A DNA stretch of 16,219 bases from Acidimicrobiaceae bacterium. GTDB lineage: Bacteria; Actinomycetota; Acidimicrobiia; Acidimicrobiales; Bog-793. A program made the translations under genes and the position numbers. How positions within the stretch are numbered: the stretch's first letter is position 1; the number at the start of each line of letters is the position of its first letter. The notes below the pieces were generated by a model. That model was not told the origin of the DNA and did not search any database. It was given only the letters and a program-made list of their open reading frames with translations. Of this stretch, positions 6,259-13,497 are shown piece by piece. The stretch is taken from NCBI GenBank assembly GCA_027459565.1, contig DAIDIA010000242.1, positions 1 to 16,219 of the forward strand. The letters run 5' to 3'.

Positions 6259-8154
6259 CTAGATGGAGACGCGAGGCGCGTGCGCGGCCATCTGGCGAAG
6301 ACCGATCCGGAGCGCGTCCGTGAACTCCGCGTTGTTCAAAGAGCCAGAGGACCACGCGCGCAAGACCGAGGGATCGCACAGGTCATGCGCGACGACTCCG
6401 CGACAGGCTGGTCTACTCACCTCGAGTGCGGGCTCCGCGCGGTGCAACGGGCTGTTTTGCTTGGCGCGTATGAAATAGCCGCGACATGAGGGGTCTCGCT
6501 CAAAGATGAGCTCCGCGATACGCGACCATCCGTGTGGGTCCGCCACCTCCGGCAGCATCCAATACTCCGGCTGGACCCCGGCCCGGTAGCCCTCGATGAT
6601 GTGGCGCTCGAGCTCGAGAGCGGTGAGGTCGGTACCGCCTTCGGGGAGGAGCTCGACGAGGATCTCGCGCTCCATGAGGCGACAGGTCCGCGCACAGAGT
6701 GTGATTCGATGCCACCGGTCTTCGCACTCGACCGGGGATCGATCGGCATCGACCGCAAAGCCCGCTGCGGGGACGATGTCGCCATTCCAACTCCGGAGCT
6801 CCACGCCGATCTCGGTCTCGCCGCGGCCGTCGCGTTGTCCGCGCTCGGCGTCGAGAGAGCGCGCAACGAAGATCGCGTGGTGTGTCGCAGCCTCGAGAAT
6901 CTCGCGATCGACCACTGCGTCGGCGAGGATGCCTATGGCGTGTTCGCCATCGGAGATATGGAAGATCGCGCTGCCAAGCAGTCGCGCCAGCTCGTTGACG
7001 CGGTCCGGTGAGCCTCCTTGGGGCCCCAAGAGCTCCCGGAGGTCATGGTCCCGGAGGCTCACGAGCAATCTCCACGGAACCGTCGGTCGTCGTGATCCCA
7101 CGCGGTGGAGCCGCTCGATCGTTTGGTCATCATCTGGTCGCGCGATTCCTCCAAGAGCCATGAAGCGCTCCTGCTCATCGGCGAATGGCATCGCCGGCGT
7201 GCAGCCGTTGCGGGTGACAACTATCGCCCCGCTTGCGTTGCCCGAGAGCACGCACTCGCGCAGGGGGCGGTTCCGCAGCCATCGGCTCAGAAATCCGCTC
7301 AGGAACGCGTCCCCCGCACCGGTGTTGTTCAACACCTCGACGACGTAGCCCGGTGCTCCGACTCCGTCGTCGAGATCCGCCGGGATCGGTCCCTCGTAGA
7401 CGCTCGCACCCTTCGCGCCCCTCTTCAAGACGATCGCGGCATCGGTGAGGCTCCGGATCTCACGGAGCGCGGTGTCGATGTCACTCGATGCGCCGGCAAC
7501 CGCGATCTCCTCCTCGGTCCCTACAACGAGGTCACACAGTGGAAGGATCCTCTGGTAGACCGCGCTCACGCGCGCGTCGCTCGTCTGCATGTCATTGCCC
7601 TCTCCGACCGGCACCAGCCCCCAGAGGACCGGTCGGTAGTCGACGTCAAGCACGACGCGACCGCCGCGTCGATGGATGGATTCGGCAACCGCGTGACTTA
7701 CTGCAAAGAGTGATTCGTTGACGAGGTAGCTTCCCGTCAGCAACACGGCGCTGGAACGATCGACGACGTTCCAGTCCAGCTTGTCTTGTTCAAAAGACAG
7801 ATCCGCGCTGTCGCGGTAGAAGAAGATCCTTGGAAAGCTCTCGCGTTTGTAGAGCGCAAGTGTCACGACTCCGGTCGGATGCAGAGGGTCGCGCTGTACG
7901 AGTTCGGCGTTCACGCCCTCCATCGAGAGGGTGTCAAGAACGAACTTGCCCAGTCCCTCATCACCGACTCGCGAGCACATCGCGGTTGATAGTCCGAGTC
8001 TGGCGACACCGACGCAGACGTTCGCGGCGCTGCCCCCGACGTACTTTGCAAATGTCTGGACCCTCTCGAGCGGCGTTCCGTCTTGTTCGCCGTAGAGATC
8101 GACGCCGAGGCGCCCGAGGCACAGGAGGTCGAAGTGTTCTCCGTCGGCGTTCAT
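6259..8154 (-). CDS. iolC: 5-dehydro-2-deoxygluconokinase fused to a DUF2090 aldolase-like domain
   Basis: The 631-aa protein has two parts. Residues ~6-325 are a PfkB/ribokinase-family kinase: DLLCLGRLGVDLYGEQ, first signature YVGGSAANVCVGVARLG (~38-54), second signature LNNTGAGDAFLSGFL (~275-289) with catalytic Asp ~282. It phosphorylates 5-dehydro-2-deoxygluconate with ATP. Residues ~335-625 look like DUF2090, the domain annotated as 2-deoxy-5-keto-gluconate-6-phosphate aldolase in long IolC proteins (usual length ~640). Two motifs I expect there look altered: WWKLE-like becomes YWMLPE (~531-536, Lys to Met), and the C-terminal GFAVGRTIF-like segment is not evident. The start is ATG 8152-8154, preceded 8 bases upstream by GGAGG. 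A TTG at 8167-8169 opens the frame further but overlaps this Shine-Dalgarno. It is first gene of the minus-strand arm, divergent from the aldolase-iolB arm. Confidence 0.92.
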   Translation of the reverse strand: MNADGEHFDLLCLGRLGVDLYGEQDGTPLERVQTFAKYVGGSAANVCVGVARLGLSTAMCSRVGDEGLGKFVLDTLSMEGVNAELVQRDPLHPTGVVTLALYKRESFPRIFFYRDSADLSFEQDKLDWNVVDRSSAVLLTGSYLVNESLFAVSHAVAESIHRRGGRVVLDVDYRPVLWGLVPVGEGNDMQTSDARVSAVYQRILPLCDLVVGTEEEIAVAGASSDIDTALREIRSLTDAAIVLKRGAKGASVYEGPIPADLDDGVGAPGYVVEVLNNTGAGDAFLSGFLSRWLRNRPLRECVLSGNASGAIVVTRNGCTPAMPFADEQERFMALGGIARPDDDQTIERLHRVGSRRPTVPWRLLVSLRDHDLRELLGPQGGSPDRVNELARLLGSAIFHISDGEHAIGILADAVVDREILEAATHHAIFVARSLDAERGQRDGRGETEIGVELRSWNGDIVPAAGFAVDADRSPVECEDRWHRITLCARTCRLMEREILVELLPEGGTDLTALELERHIIEGYRAGVQPEYWMLPEVADPHGWSRIAELIFERDPSCRGYFIRAKQNSPLHRAEPALEVSRPACRGVVAHDLCDPSVLRAWSSGSLNNAEFTDALRIGLRQMAAHAPRVSI

Positions 8155-8648
8155 TGCATGTACCTCCAAATGTCGTCGGCGAGAGGCCGGTGGCTCCGCG
8201 CCTCATTCACGCAGGTGATCACCGACGCATTTTGTATTCGGAGATCCTCGCGTCGCTGCGACCGCAGCCGCTGGTCGTGAGGCGGAACCGAACCACGACG
8301 GAGATGACATGATGCAGTCGGGCACAGCACGAGCCTAGTTTCAAGAGATCCGTGCCAAGGGCCTTTCGCGGTCCGTCCCCGCGTGGTCTGAGCGCGTTGG
8401 TCCATCGAACCCGTAAATTTCATTGTCGTTGCGTCATGCGCGCCCTCAACCAATCGCGCTGCAGACCCCAATGCTCGATCTTCGTTGTGGGGTCTCCTGG
8501 TTCTGTGGCAGCACGTGATCGGGAATGTGGACGAAGTAGGGTTACCTCAAGGCTGCCGGTGGCGGTCGGTGTCATCGATACACAGACGGATAGTGTTGTC
8601 GAGCGGCCATGAACGCGCGTAGGGCCGTGCCAGTGCCGAGGCAATCGG
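8155..8648. promoter_or_regulatory. Divergent control region of the two iol arms
   Basis: This 494-bp gap lies between iolC (minus) and the aldolase gene (plus) and must hold both promoters. I see the iolC Shine-Dalgarno (GGAGG, 8163-8167 on the minus strand), an 8-bp perfect inverted repeat (8463-8495), and no clear -35/-10 pair for either arm. Open frames inside it have no recognisable domain or ribosome binding site. Regulators of iol genes (DeoR-, LacI- or GntR-type IolR proteins) bind such regions in other bacteria; none is encoded in the window. Confidence 0.5.
8463..8495. repeat. Inverted repeat AGACCCCA / TGGGGTCT
   Basis: AGACCCCA at 8463-8470 is a perfect reverse complement of TGGGGTCT at 8488-8495, with 17 bases between. 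The centre lies about 170 bp upstream of the aldolase start. It could be an operator with half-sites roughly two and a half turns apart, or a weak RNA hairpin in the leader. Confidence 0.4.
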
Positions 8649-9575
8649 GTGACGAGAAGGGATCGGGACGTGGGCGCTATCGACCTCTCAGAACTTCAAG
8701 AGATACGGGCCCGGCATCCCGAGGCGATCATCGAGGCCGCGATGCGACGCACCCGTCGGGAGTTGTTGGGCGCGTCGGGTCGAATCATGATCATCGCGGC
8801 TGACCACCCCTCACGGGGAGCGCTCGGAGCCGGCGGACGGCCGTTTGCGATGGCCGATCGCAGGGACCTCCTCACGCGTTTGATGGTGGCGCTGTCGCGC
8901 CCGGGTGTCGATGGATTACTCGCGTCGCCCGACATCATCGAAGACCTCCTCCTCCTCGGCGCGCTCGACGACAAGGTCGTGCTCGGATCGATGAACCGGG
9001 GAGGACTGCAGGGTGCAGAGTTCGAGTTCGACGATCGATTCACCGCCTACGACGCGGCCGCGATTGCCTCCGCGCGCCTTGACGGCGGGAAGATGCTCTG
9101 TCGGATCAACTACGAGGATCCTCGGACCGTCGCGACGCTGGAGTCGTGTGCGCGCGCGGTGAACGAACTTGCCGCGCACCGGCTCCTCGCGCTGATCGAA
9201 CCGTTTGTCTCGCGTCTCGAGGATGGGCGGGCCAAGAACGATCTGTCGACAGAGGCGGTCATCACCTCCGTCGCGGTCGCCGCGGGACTGGGCTCCACGA
9301 GCGCGTACACCTGGCTGAAACTCCCGGTGATCGACGAGATGGAGAGGGTGATGGCGGCGACGACGCTCCCCGCGGTGCTTCTTGGCGGAGATCCCCACGA
9401 GGCGCCTGACGTCACCTACGCGCAGTGGGAGCGCGCGCTCGGACAACGGGGGGTGCGCGGGCTCGTCGTTGGACGCGCGCTGCTCTATCCGCCCGACGAT
9501 GACGTCGCCGCCGCCGTCGATATCGCCGCGCGTCTCGTGCGCGCGGGCGCGAAGACCGAGACGAGCCTGCCATGA
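8649..9575 (+). CDS. Cgl0159-like (beta/alpha)8 aldolase, inositol catabolism
   Basis: The 308-aa product resembles the DeoC/LacD-like proteins found inside actinobacterial iol clusters (Cgl0159 in Corynebacterium glutamicum), thought to cleave 2-deoxy-5-keto-gluconate-6-phosphate to DHAP and malonate semialdehyde. Visible barrel-strand motifs: IMIIAADHPSRGALG (~46-60), VLGSMNRGG, KMLCRINYED (~148-157), LLALIEPF (~179-186), AYTWLKLPV (~219-227) with Lys ~224 as likely Schiff-base residue, AVLLGGDP (~242-249) and GLVVGRALLYP (~271-281), a phosphate-binding-like end. The start is GTG 8649 with GAGG 7 bases upstream; GTG 8670, with AGAAGG 9 bases upstream, is an equally good alternative. The stop overlaps the iolB start as ATGA. 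It is first gene of the plus-strand arm. The family call is fairly sure, the exact reaction is inferred from family and neighbours. Confidence 0.85.
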   Translation: MTRRDRDVGAIDLSELQEIRARHPEAIIEAAMRRTRRELLGASGRIMIIAADHPSRGALGAGGRPFAMADRRDLLTRLMVALSRPGVDGLLASPDIIEDLLLLGALDDKVVLGSMNRGGLQGAEFEFDDRFTAYDAAAIASARLDGGKMLCRINYEDPRTVATLESCARAVNELAAHRLLALIEPFVSRLEDGRAKNDLSTEAVITSVAVAAGLGSTSAYTWLKLPVIDEMERVMAATTLPAVLLGGDPHEAPDVTYAQWERALGQRGVRGLVVGRALLYPPDDDVAAAVDIAARLVRAGAKTETSLP

Positions 9576-10456
9576 GTCCCCGAACACTCCTCCACCCGCG
9601 TGGCACGCTCGCGTCGGGACCGTGGGAGCTCGAGCTCGATGCTCGAAGGGCCGAGTGGTCATTCGCCTCGCTTCGTGTCCTTGTGCTCGAGGCGGGCGCA
9701 AGCCAGGAGTTCGAGACCGAGGGAGACGAGATGCTCGTTCTCCCGCTCTCTGGATCGTGCGTCGTCCACTGCGATGGCGATGACATATCGCTCGATGGAC
9801 GCCCCGACGTCTTTGCCGGTCCGAGCGACTTCGCCTACGTGCCGCGGGCGCGCACGGTACGCGTGACGAGTTCCACCGGAGGGCGTTTCGCTCTTCCTGG
9901 CGCGCGTACCGAGGAGGTTCTCCCGTTCCGGTACGGACCGGTCGAGAACGTCGCGGTCGAGATGCGCGGCGCGGGGACGTGCTCTCGGCAGGTCAACAAC
10001 TTCTGTACCCCGGAGACGTTCGAAGCTGCGCGACTCATCGCGTGTGAGGTACTGACGCCGGGCGGGAACTGGTCGTCGTATCCTCCGCACAAGCATGACG
10101 AGGATCGACCGAACGAATGCGCACTCGAGGAGATCTATTTCTACGAGGTGGCATCTGGTCCCACGGGCGACGGCATGGCGTATCAGCGGGTGTACGGGAA
10201 TCCCGATCGGCCCATCGATCTGTGCGCCGAGGTACGGACCGGCGACACCGTCTTGATTCCGCACGGCTGGCATGGACCGTCGATGGCCACTCCGGGGTAC
10301 GACCTCTACTACCTGAATGTCATGGCCGGAGCCAACGAGCGGGCCTGGCGCATCTGCGACGATCCGGCGCACTCGTGGGTCCGGGCGACCTGGGCCGATC
10401 AGGCGGTCGATCCCCGACTCCCGTTTGGCTCTGGCCGAGGGGGAGCGAGATCGTGA
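9572..10456 (+). CDS. iolB: 5-deoxy-glucuronate isomerase
   Basis: IolB isomerises 5-deoxy-D-glucuronate to 5-dehydro-2-deoxy-D-gluconate, the substrate of IolC. It is a bicupin metal enzyme. The C-terminal cupin shows the diagnostic text LTPGGNWSSYPPHKHD (~161-176; His ~173 and ~175), ALEEIYFYEV (Glu ~187), GDTVLIPHGWHGP (~224-236) and GYDLYYLNVMAG (~242-253). The N-terminal cupin is more diverged. The length of 294 aa is normal for the family. The start ATG 9572 overlaps the preceding TGA, and the stop overlaps the iolD GTG by 4 bases, so translation of the three genes is probably coupled. It acts in the cytoplasm. The assignment is firm. Confidence 0.95.
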   Translation: MSPRTLLHPRGTLASGPWELELDARRAEWSFASLRVLVLEAGASQEFETEGDEMLVLPLSGSCVVHCDGDDISLDGRPDVFAGPSDFAYVPRARTVRVTSSTGGRFALPGARTEEVLPFRYGPVENVAVEMRGAGTCSRQVNNFCTPETFEAARLIACEVLTPGGNWSSYPPHKHDEDRPNECALEEIYFYEVASGPTGDGMAYQRVYGNPDRPIDLCAEVRTGDTVLIPHGWHGPSMATPGYDLYYLNVMAGANERAWRICDDPAHSWVRATWADQAVDPRLPFGSGRGGARS

Positions 10457-12330
10457 GTACCCGCCGACTCACCGTCGCGCAGGCAGTCGTTGCCTTCCTC
10501 GTCGCGCAACACAGCGAGCGCGACGGGACCGAACACCGGCTGATCGAGGGGTGCTTCGGGATCTTTGGACACGGGAACCTCGCGGGGCTCGGACAGGCGC
10601 TTCTCGAGGCCGAACTCTACGAGCCCGGGTCCCTGACCTATCACCAGGCCCGGAACGAGCAGGCCATGGTCCATGCGGCGACGGCATTCGCGAAGATGCG
10701 GAACCGTCTCTCGACACTGGCGTGCACCTCCTCGATCGGACCGGGTGCGACGAACATGGTGACCGGCGCAGCTCTTGCGACGATCAATCGGCTCCCGGTG
10801 CTCTTGCTTCCGGGGGACACGTTCGCGACGCGAGTTGCAGACCCGGTGCTCCAGCAGCTCGAGCGTTTTGGCGCGCGCGATGTCTCGGTCAACGACGCAT
10901 TCCGTCCCGTTTCGAGGTTCTTCGACCGGGTCATGCGGCCCGAGCAGCTCTTTGACGCGCTGCTCGGCGCGATGCGCGTCCTCACCGACCCGAGCGAGAC
11001 CGGAGCGGTGACGGTCTGTCTTCCCCAGGATGTCCAGGCCGAGGCCTATGACTGGCCGGTCGAGTTCTTTGATCGGCGTGTCTGGCACGTCGCTCGCCCG
11101 GCGCCCGATGCCGATGCGCTCGCCCGGGCGGTCACCCTCGTGCGCAGCGCGAAGAGGCCACTGATCGTTGCCGGAGGCGGGGTCATCTACTCCGAGGCAA
11201 CCGACGTGCTTCGGATGCTCGCGGAGTCGACGGGAATACCGGTTGCCGAGACACAGGCCGGCAAGGGGAGCCTCTCCTATGACCATCCCCTGGCGGTCGG
11301 CGCGATCGGAGCAACGGGAGCGACGAGTGCCAATGCCCTGGCGCGAGAGGCCGATGTCGTGGTTGGCGTGGGCACCCGCTGGGGTGACTTCACGACCGCG
11401 TCACGATCGGTCTTTGGCGATCCGTCGGTGCGCTTTGTCAACATCAACGTCGCCAGTTTCGACGCAGCGAAGATGTCCGGAGTCGCGCTTGTGGGAGATG
11501 CTCGGGTGACGCTTGTAGCGTTGGCGAAGGGGCTCGAAGGCTGGTCGGTCGACGCGCAATACCGCGCCCGCGCCACTGAACTCGCCCGCGACTGGGACGA
11601 GATCGTCTCGCGCGCGTACGCGCTCGAGCACCAGCCACTCCCGGCCCAATCCGCGGTCATCGGCGCCGTCAACGAGTTCTGTGACCCGACCGATGTGGTG
11701 ATCTGTGCGGCAGGTTCGATGCCCGGCGACCTCCACAAACTCTGGCGCACGCGCGATCCGAAGGGTTACCACGTCGAATACGGCTATTCGTGCATGGGTT
11801 ACGAGATCGCGGGCGGCCTCGGAGCGAAGATGGCGATGCCCGAACGCGAGATCTACGTCATGGTCGGAGACGGCTCCTACCTCATGATGTCCCAGGAGCT
11901 GGTCACCTTGGTCCAGGAGCAGATCAAAGTGGTGGTCATCCTCGTGGAGAACCACGGATTCGCCTCGATCGGGAGTCTTTCAGAGACCGTGGGGGTGGAC
12001 CGGTTCGGCACGTCGTATCGCGAGAGGAGCCCCGCTTCGGGTCGACTTGATGGGGTCTATCTCCCCGTCGATCTCGCGAAGAATGCCGAGAGTCTCGGCG
12101 CGCGGGTCCTCCGAGCGACGACGATCGAGGATCTTCGTGCCTGTCTGAGGTTGGCGAAGTCCGAGCGTGGTCCTGTGGTGATTCATATCGAGACGGATCC
12201 GCTGGTCGCAGCTCCCGACAGCGAATCGTGGTGGGATGTGCCTGTCGCCGAGGCATCTCGCCTGGAGGCGACGGTCCGCGCGCGCGCGGGCTACGTTGAG
12301 GGCAAGAAGGGTCAGCGAAGGTTCCTGTGA
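10453..12330 (+). CDS. iolD: 3D-(3,5/4)-trihydroxycyclohexane-1,2-dione hydrolase (TPP-dependent)
   Basis: IolD opens the six-membered ring of the inosose-derived dione to give 5-deoxyglucuronate. The 625-aa product has the three-domain layout of TPP enzymes. The N-terminal pyrimidine-binding domain has IFGHGNLAGLGQAL (~37-50) and YHQARNEQAMVHAA with catalytic Glu ~69. The middle domain contains RPLIVAGGGVIYSEA. The C-terminal domain carries GDGSYLMM...VENHGF, the Mg2+/diphosphate-binding GDG-(~25)-N motif at ~472-500. The start GTG 10453 overlaps the iolB stop by four bases. The same frame is open upstream to about 10117, but that part lies inside iolB. A 201-bp gap follows before iolE, so coupling breaks here. 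Confidence 0.95.
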   Translation: MSTRRLTVAQAVVAFLVAQHSERDGTEHRLIEGCFGIFGHGNLAGLGQALLEAELYEPGSLTYHQARNEQAMVHAATAFAKMRNRLSTLACTSSIGPGATNMVTGAALATINRLPVLLLPGDTFATRVADPVLQQLERFGARDVSVNDAFRPVSRFFDRVMRPEQLFDALLGAMRVLTDPSETGAVTVCLPQDVQAEAYDWPVEFFDRRVWHVARPAPDADALARAVTLVRSAKRPLIVAGGGVIYSEATDVLRMLAESTGIPVAETQAGKGSLSYDHPLAVGAIGATGATSANALAREADVVVGVGTRWGDFTTASRSVFGDPSVRFVNINVASFDAAKMSGVALVGDARVTLVALAKGLEGWSVDAQYRARATELARDWDEIVSRAYALEHQPLPAQSAVIGAVNEFCDPTDVVICAAGSMPGDLHKLWRTRDPKGYHVEYGYSCMGYEIAGGLGAKMAMPEREIYVMVGDGSYLMMSQELVTLVQEQIKVVVILVENHGFASIGSLSETVGVDRFGTSYRERSPASGRLDGVYLPVDLAKNAESLGARVLRATTIEDLRACLRLAKSERGPVVIHIETDPLVAAPDSESWWDVPVAEASRLEATVRARAGYVEGKKGQRRFL

Positions 12331-12374
12331 CCATTGCATGACTGTTGATCGCAGCGGTGCGCGCGGTCGAGCGT

Positions 12375-12398
12375 CGCACGCAGTGCAACTCGCGTGCG
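12375..12398 (+). repeat. Hairpin in the iolD-iolE gap
   Basis: CGCACGC (12375-12381) and GCGTGCG (12392-12398) form a perfect 7-bp stem around a 10-base loop, 44 bases after the iolD stop. No T-tract follows. Inside an operon such a structure can protect or attenuate the transcript. High local GC makes chance folding possible. Confidence 0.35.
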
Positions 12399-12465
12399 CG
12401 ATCCGCGAGCGGACGCGGGTGGCACGAGGCAATAATGTGAGATGTACGGGCGAAGACGAATCCTT

Positions 12466-12504
12466 CGAGATCGCCCATCGCGAGATCGCCCATCGCGAGA
12501 TCGC
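12466..12504. repeat. 15-bp tandem repeat (2.6 copies) upstream of iolE
   Basis: CGAGATCGCCCATCG is present at 12466-12480, is repeated exactly at 12481-12495, and its first nine bases recur at 12496-12504. It ends 15 bp before the iolE Shine-Dalgarno. The unit is a multiple of three and lies in an upstream in-frame extension of iolE, which it would lengthen by PSRDR-type repeats. The strong AGGAGG downstream argues that this part is untranslated leader. Confidence 0.75.
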
Positions 12505-12531
12505 GCAGCCGAAAGACCTAGGAGGACGGAC

Positions 12532-13497
12532 ATGACCACACCAGGCGCAGAGCCTCGATCATCGGGCGGCACGGGTGTTGCGTCGCACATACGCCTTGGA
12601 AGCGCACCCGACTCGTGGGGGGTATGGTTCGCCGACGACGCGGCGCAGATGCCGTGGGAGCAGTTCCTCGACGAGCTGGTCGAGGCGGGTTATCGCTGGA
12701 TCGAACTCGGTCCGTACGGTTACCTTCCCAATGACCCGGAGCGGCTTCGCGACGAGGTGGGAAAACGGGGACTTCACGTCTCGGGCGCCGGCGTCGAGGG
12801 CGCGCTGCACAGCGAGGGGAACTTTGCACATGACGTCGAAGCGGCGCGCAAGGTCGCTGCGCTCCTTGAGGCAACGGGTGGCAAGTACCTCGTCTATCTC
12901 CCACGCATGTATCGCAACCTCGCCGGTGACTTTCTGGAGTCCGCAACACTCGATGCCGAGGACTGGAGGCGTCTCGTGACCCGAGTCGGCGAGGTCGGCA
13001 AGATCGTCCGCGACGAGTTCGGAATCTCGCTTGTCTTCCATCCCCACGCCGACAGCCACGTGTGTACCCAGGAGCAGGTCGAACGCTTCTTGAATGACAC
13101 CGATCCGAACTCGGTGTCGCTCTGTCTTGACACCGGACATATCTCATACGGCGGGGGGGACAATCTCGCATTGATCCGCAAGTACCCGGACCGGATAGGC
13201 TACGTACACCTCAAGCAGGTCGACCCCAAGGTGCTCGACCGGGTGCGAGCCGAGGGACTCTCGTTTTCCGAGGCGGTCCGCCTCGACGTCGCCTGCGAAC
13301 CTCCAAGCGGCATCCCAAAGATGGAGCCCCTGGTCGATGCTCTCGAGAGGCTGAATGTCGATCTGTTCGCGATCGTCGAACAGGACATGTACCCGTGCGA
13401 TCCGAGTCGTCCGCTTCCCATCGCGACGCGCACGCGTCGGTACTACGGGAGTTGCGGGCTTGGATCGGGGTCGTTCGAGGGCCTATCCGCGCAATGA
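12532..13497 (+). CDS. iolE: Inosose dehydratase (2-keto-myo-inositol dehydratase)
   Basis: IolE removes water from 2-keto-myo-inositol (scyllo-inosose) to give the trihydroxycyclohexane dione used by IolD. The 321-aa product is an AP-endonuclease-2-like TIM barrel: LGSAPDSWGVWF (~22-33), RWIELGPYGYLP (~55-66), SLVFHPHADSHV (~166-177) with metal-binding His, CLDTGHISYGGGD (~198-210), YVHLKQV (~224-230) and IVEQDMYP (~281-288). The start is ATG 12532 because a textbook AGGAGG at 12520-12525 sits 6 bases upstream. An upstream ATG at 12442 is in frame, but it would add 30 residues translated from a tandem repeat. The TGA overlaps the ATG of iolG. The 201-bp leader is the largest gap between iolB and iolG. 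Confidence 0.95.
   Translation: MTTPGAEPRSSGGTGVASHIRLGSAPDSWGVWFADDAAQMPWEQFLDELVEAGYRWIELGPYGYLPNDPERLRDEVGKRGLHVSGAGVEGALHSEGNFAHDVEAARKVAALLEATGGKYLVYLPRMYRNLAGDFLESATLDAEDWRRLVTRVGEVGKIVRDEFGISLVFHPHADSHVCTQEQVERFLNDTDPNSVSLCLDTGHISYGGGDNLALIRKYPDRIGYVHLKQVDPKVLDRVRAEGLSFSEAVRLDVACEPPSGIPKMEPLVDALERLNVDLFAIVEQDMYPCDPSRPLPIATRTRRYYGSCGLGSGSFEGLSAQ

Noticed and set aside
8155..8169. iolC starting at TTG 8167-8169
   Set aside because: The TTG forms part of the TTGGAGG sequence that acts as ribosome binding site for ATG 8152-8154.
8352..8612. 86-codon frame inside the divergent region
   Set aside because: No ribosome binding site, Arg/Cys/Ser-rich composition typical of a chance GC-rich frame, and no recognisable domain.
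10117..10452. A longer iolD beginning at ATG 10117
   Set aside because: This part lies wholly inside iolB in another frame; GTG 10453 overlaps the iolB stop and gives the normal IolD N-terminus.
12442..12531. iolE starting at ATG 12442
   Set aside because: The extension encodes a tandem-repeat, Arg-rich stretch, while a textbook AGGAGG lies right before ATG 12532.
13395..13493. iolG starting at ATG 13395
   Set aside because: It lies inside iolE. ATG 13494 begins MTIRVGVIGTGSIG, the normal N-terminus of the family, and overlaps the iolE TGA.
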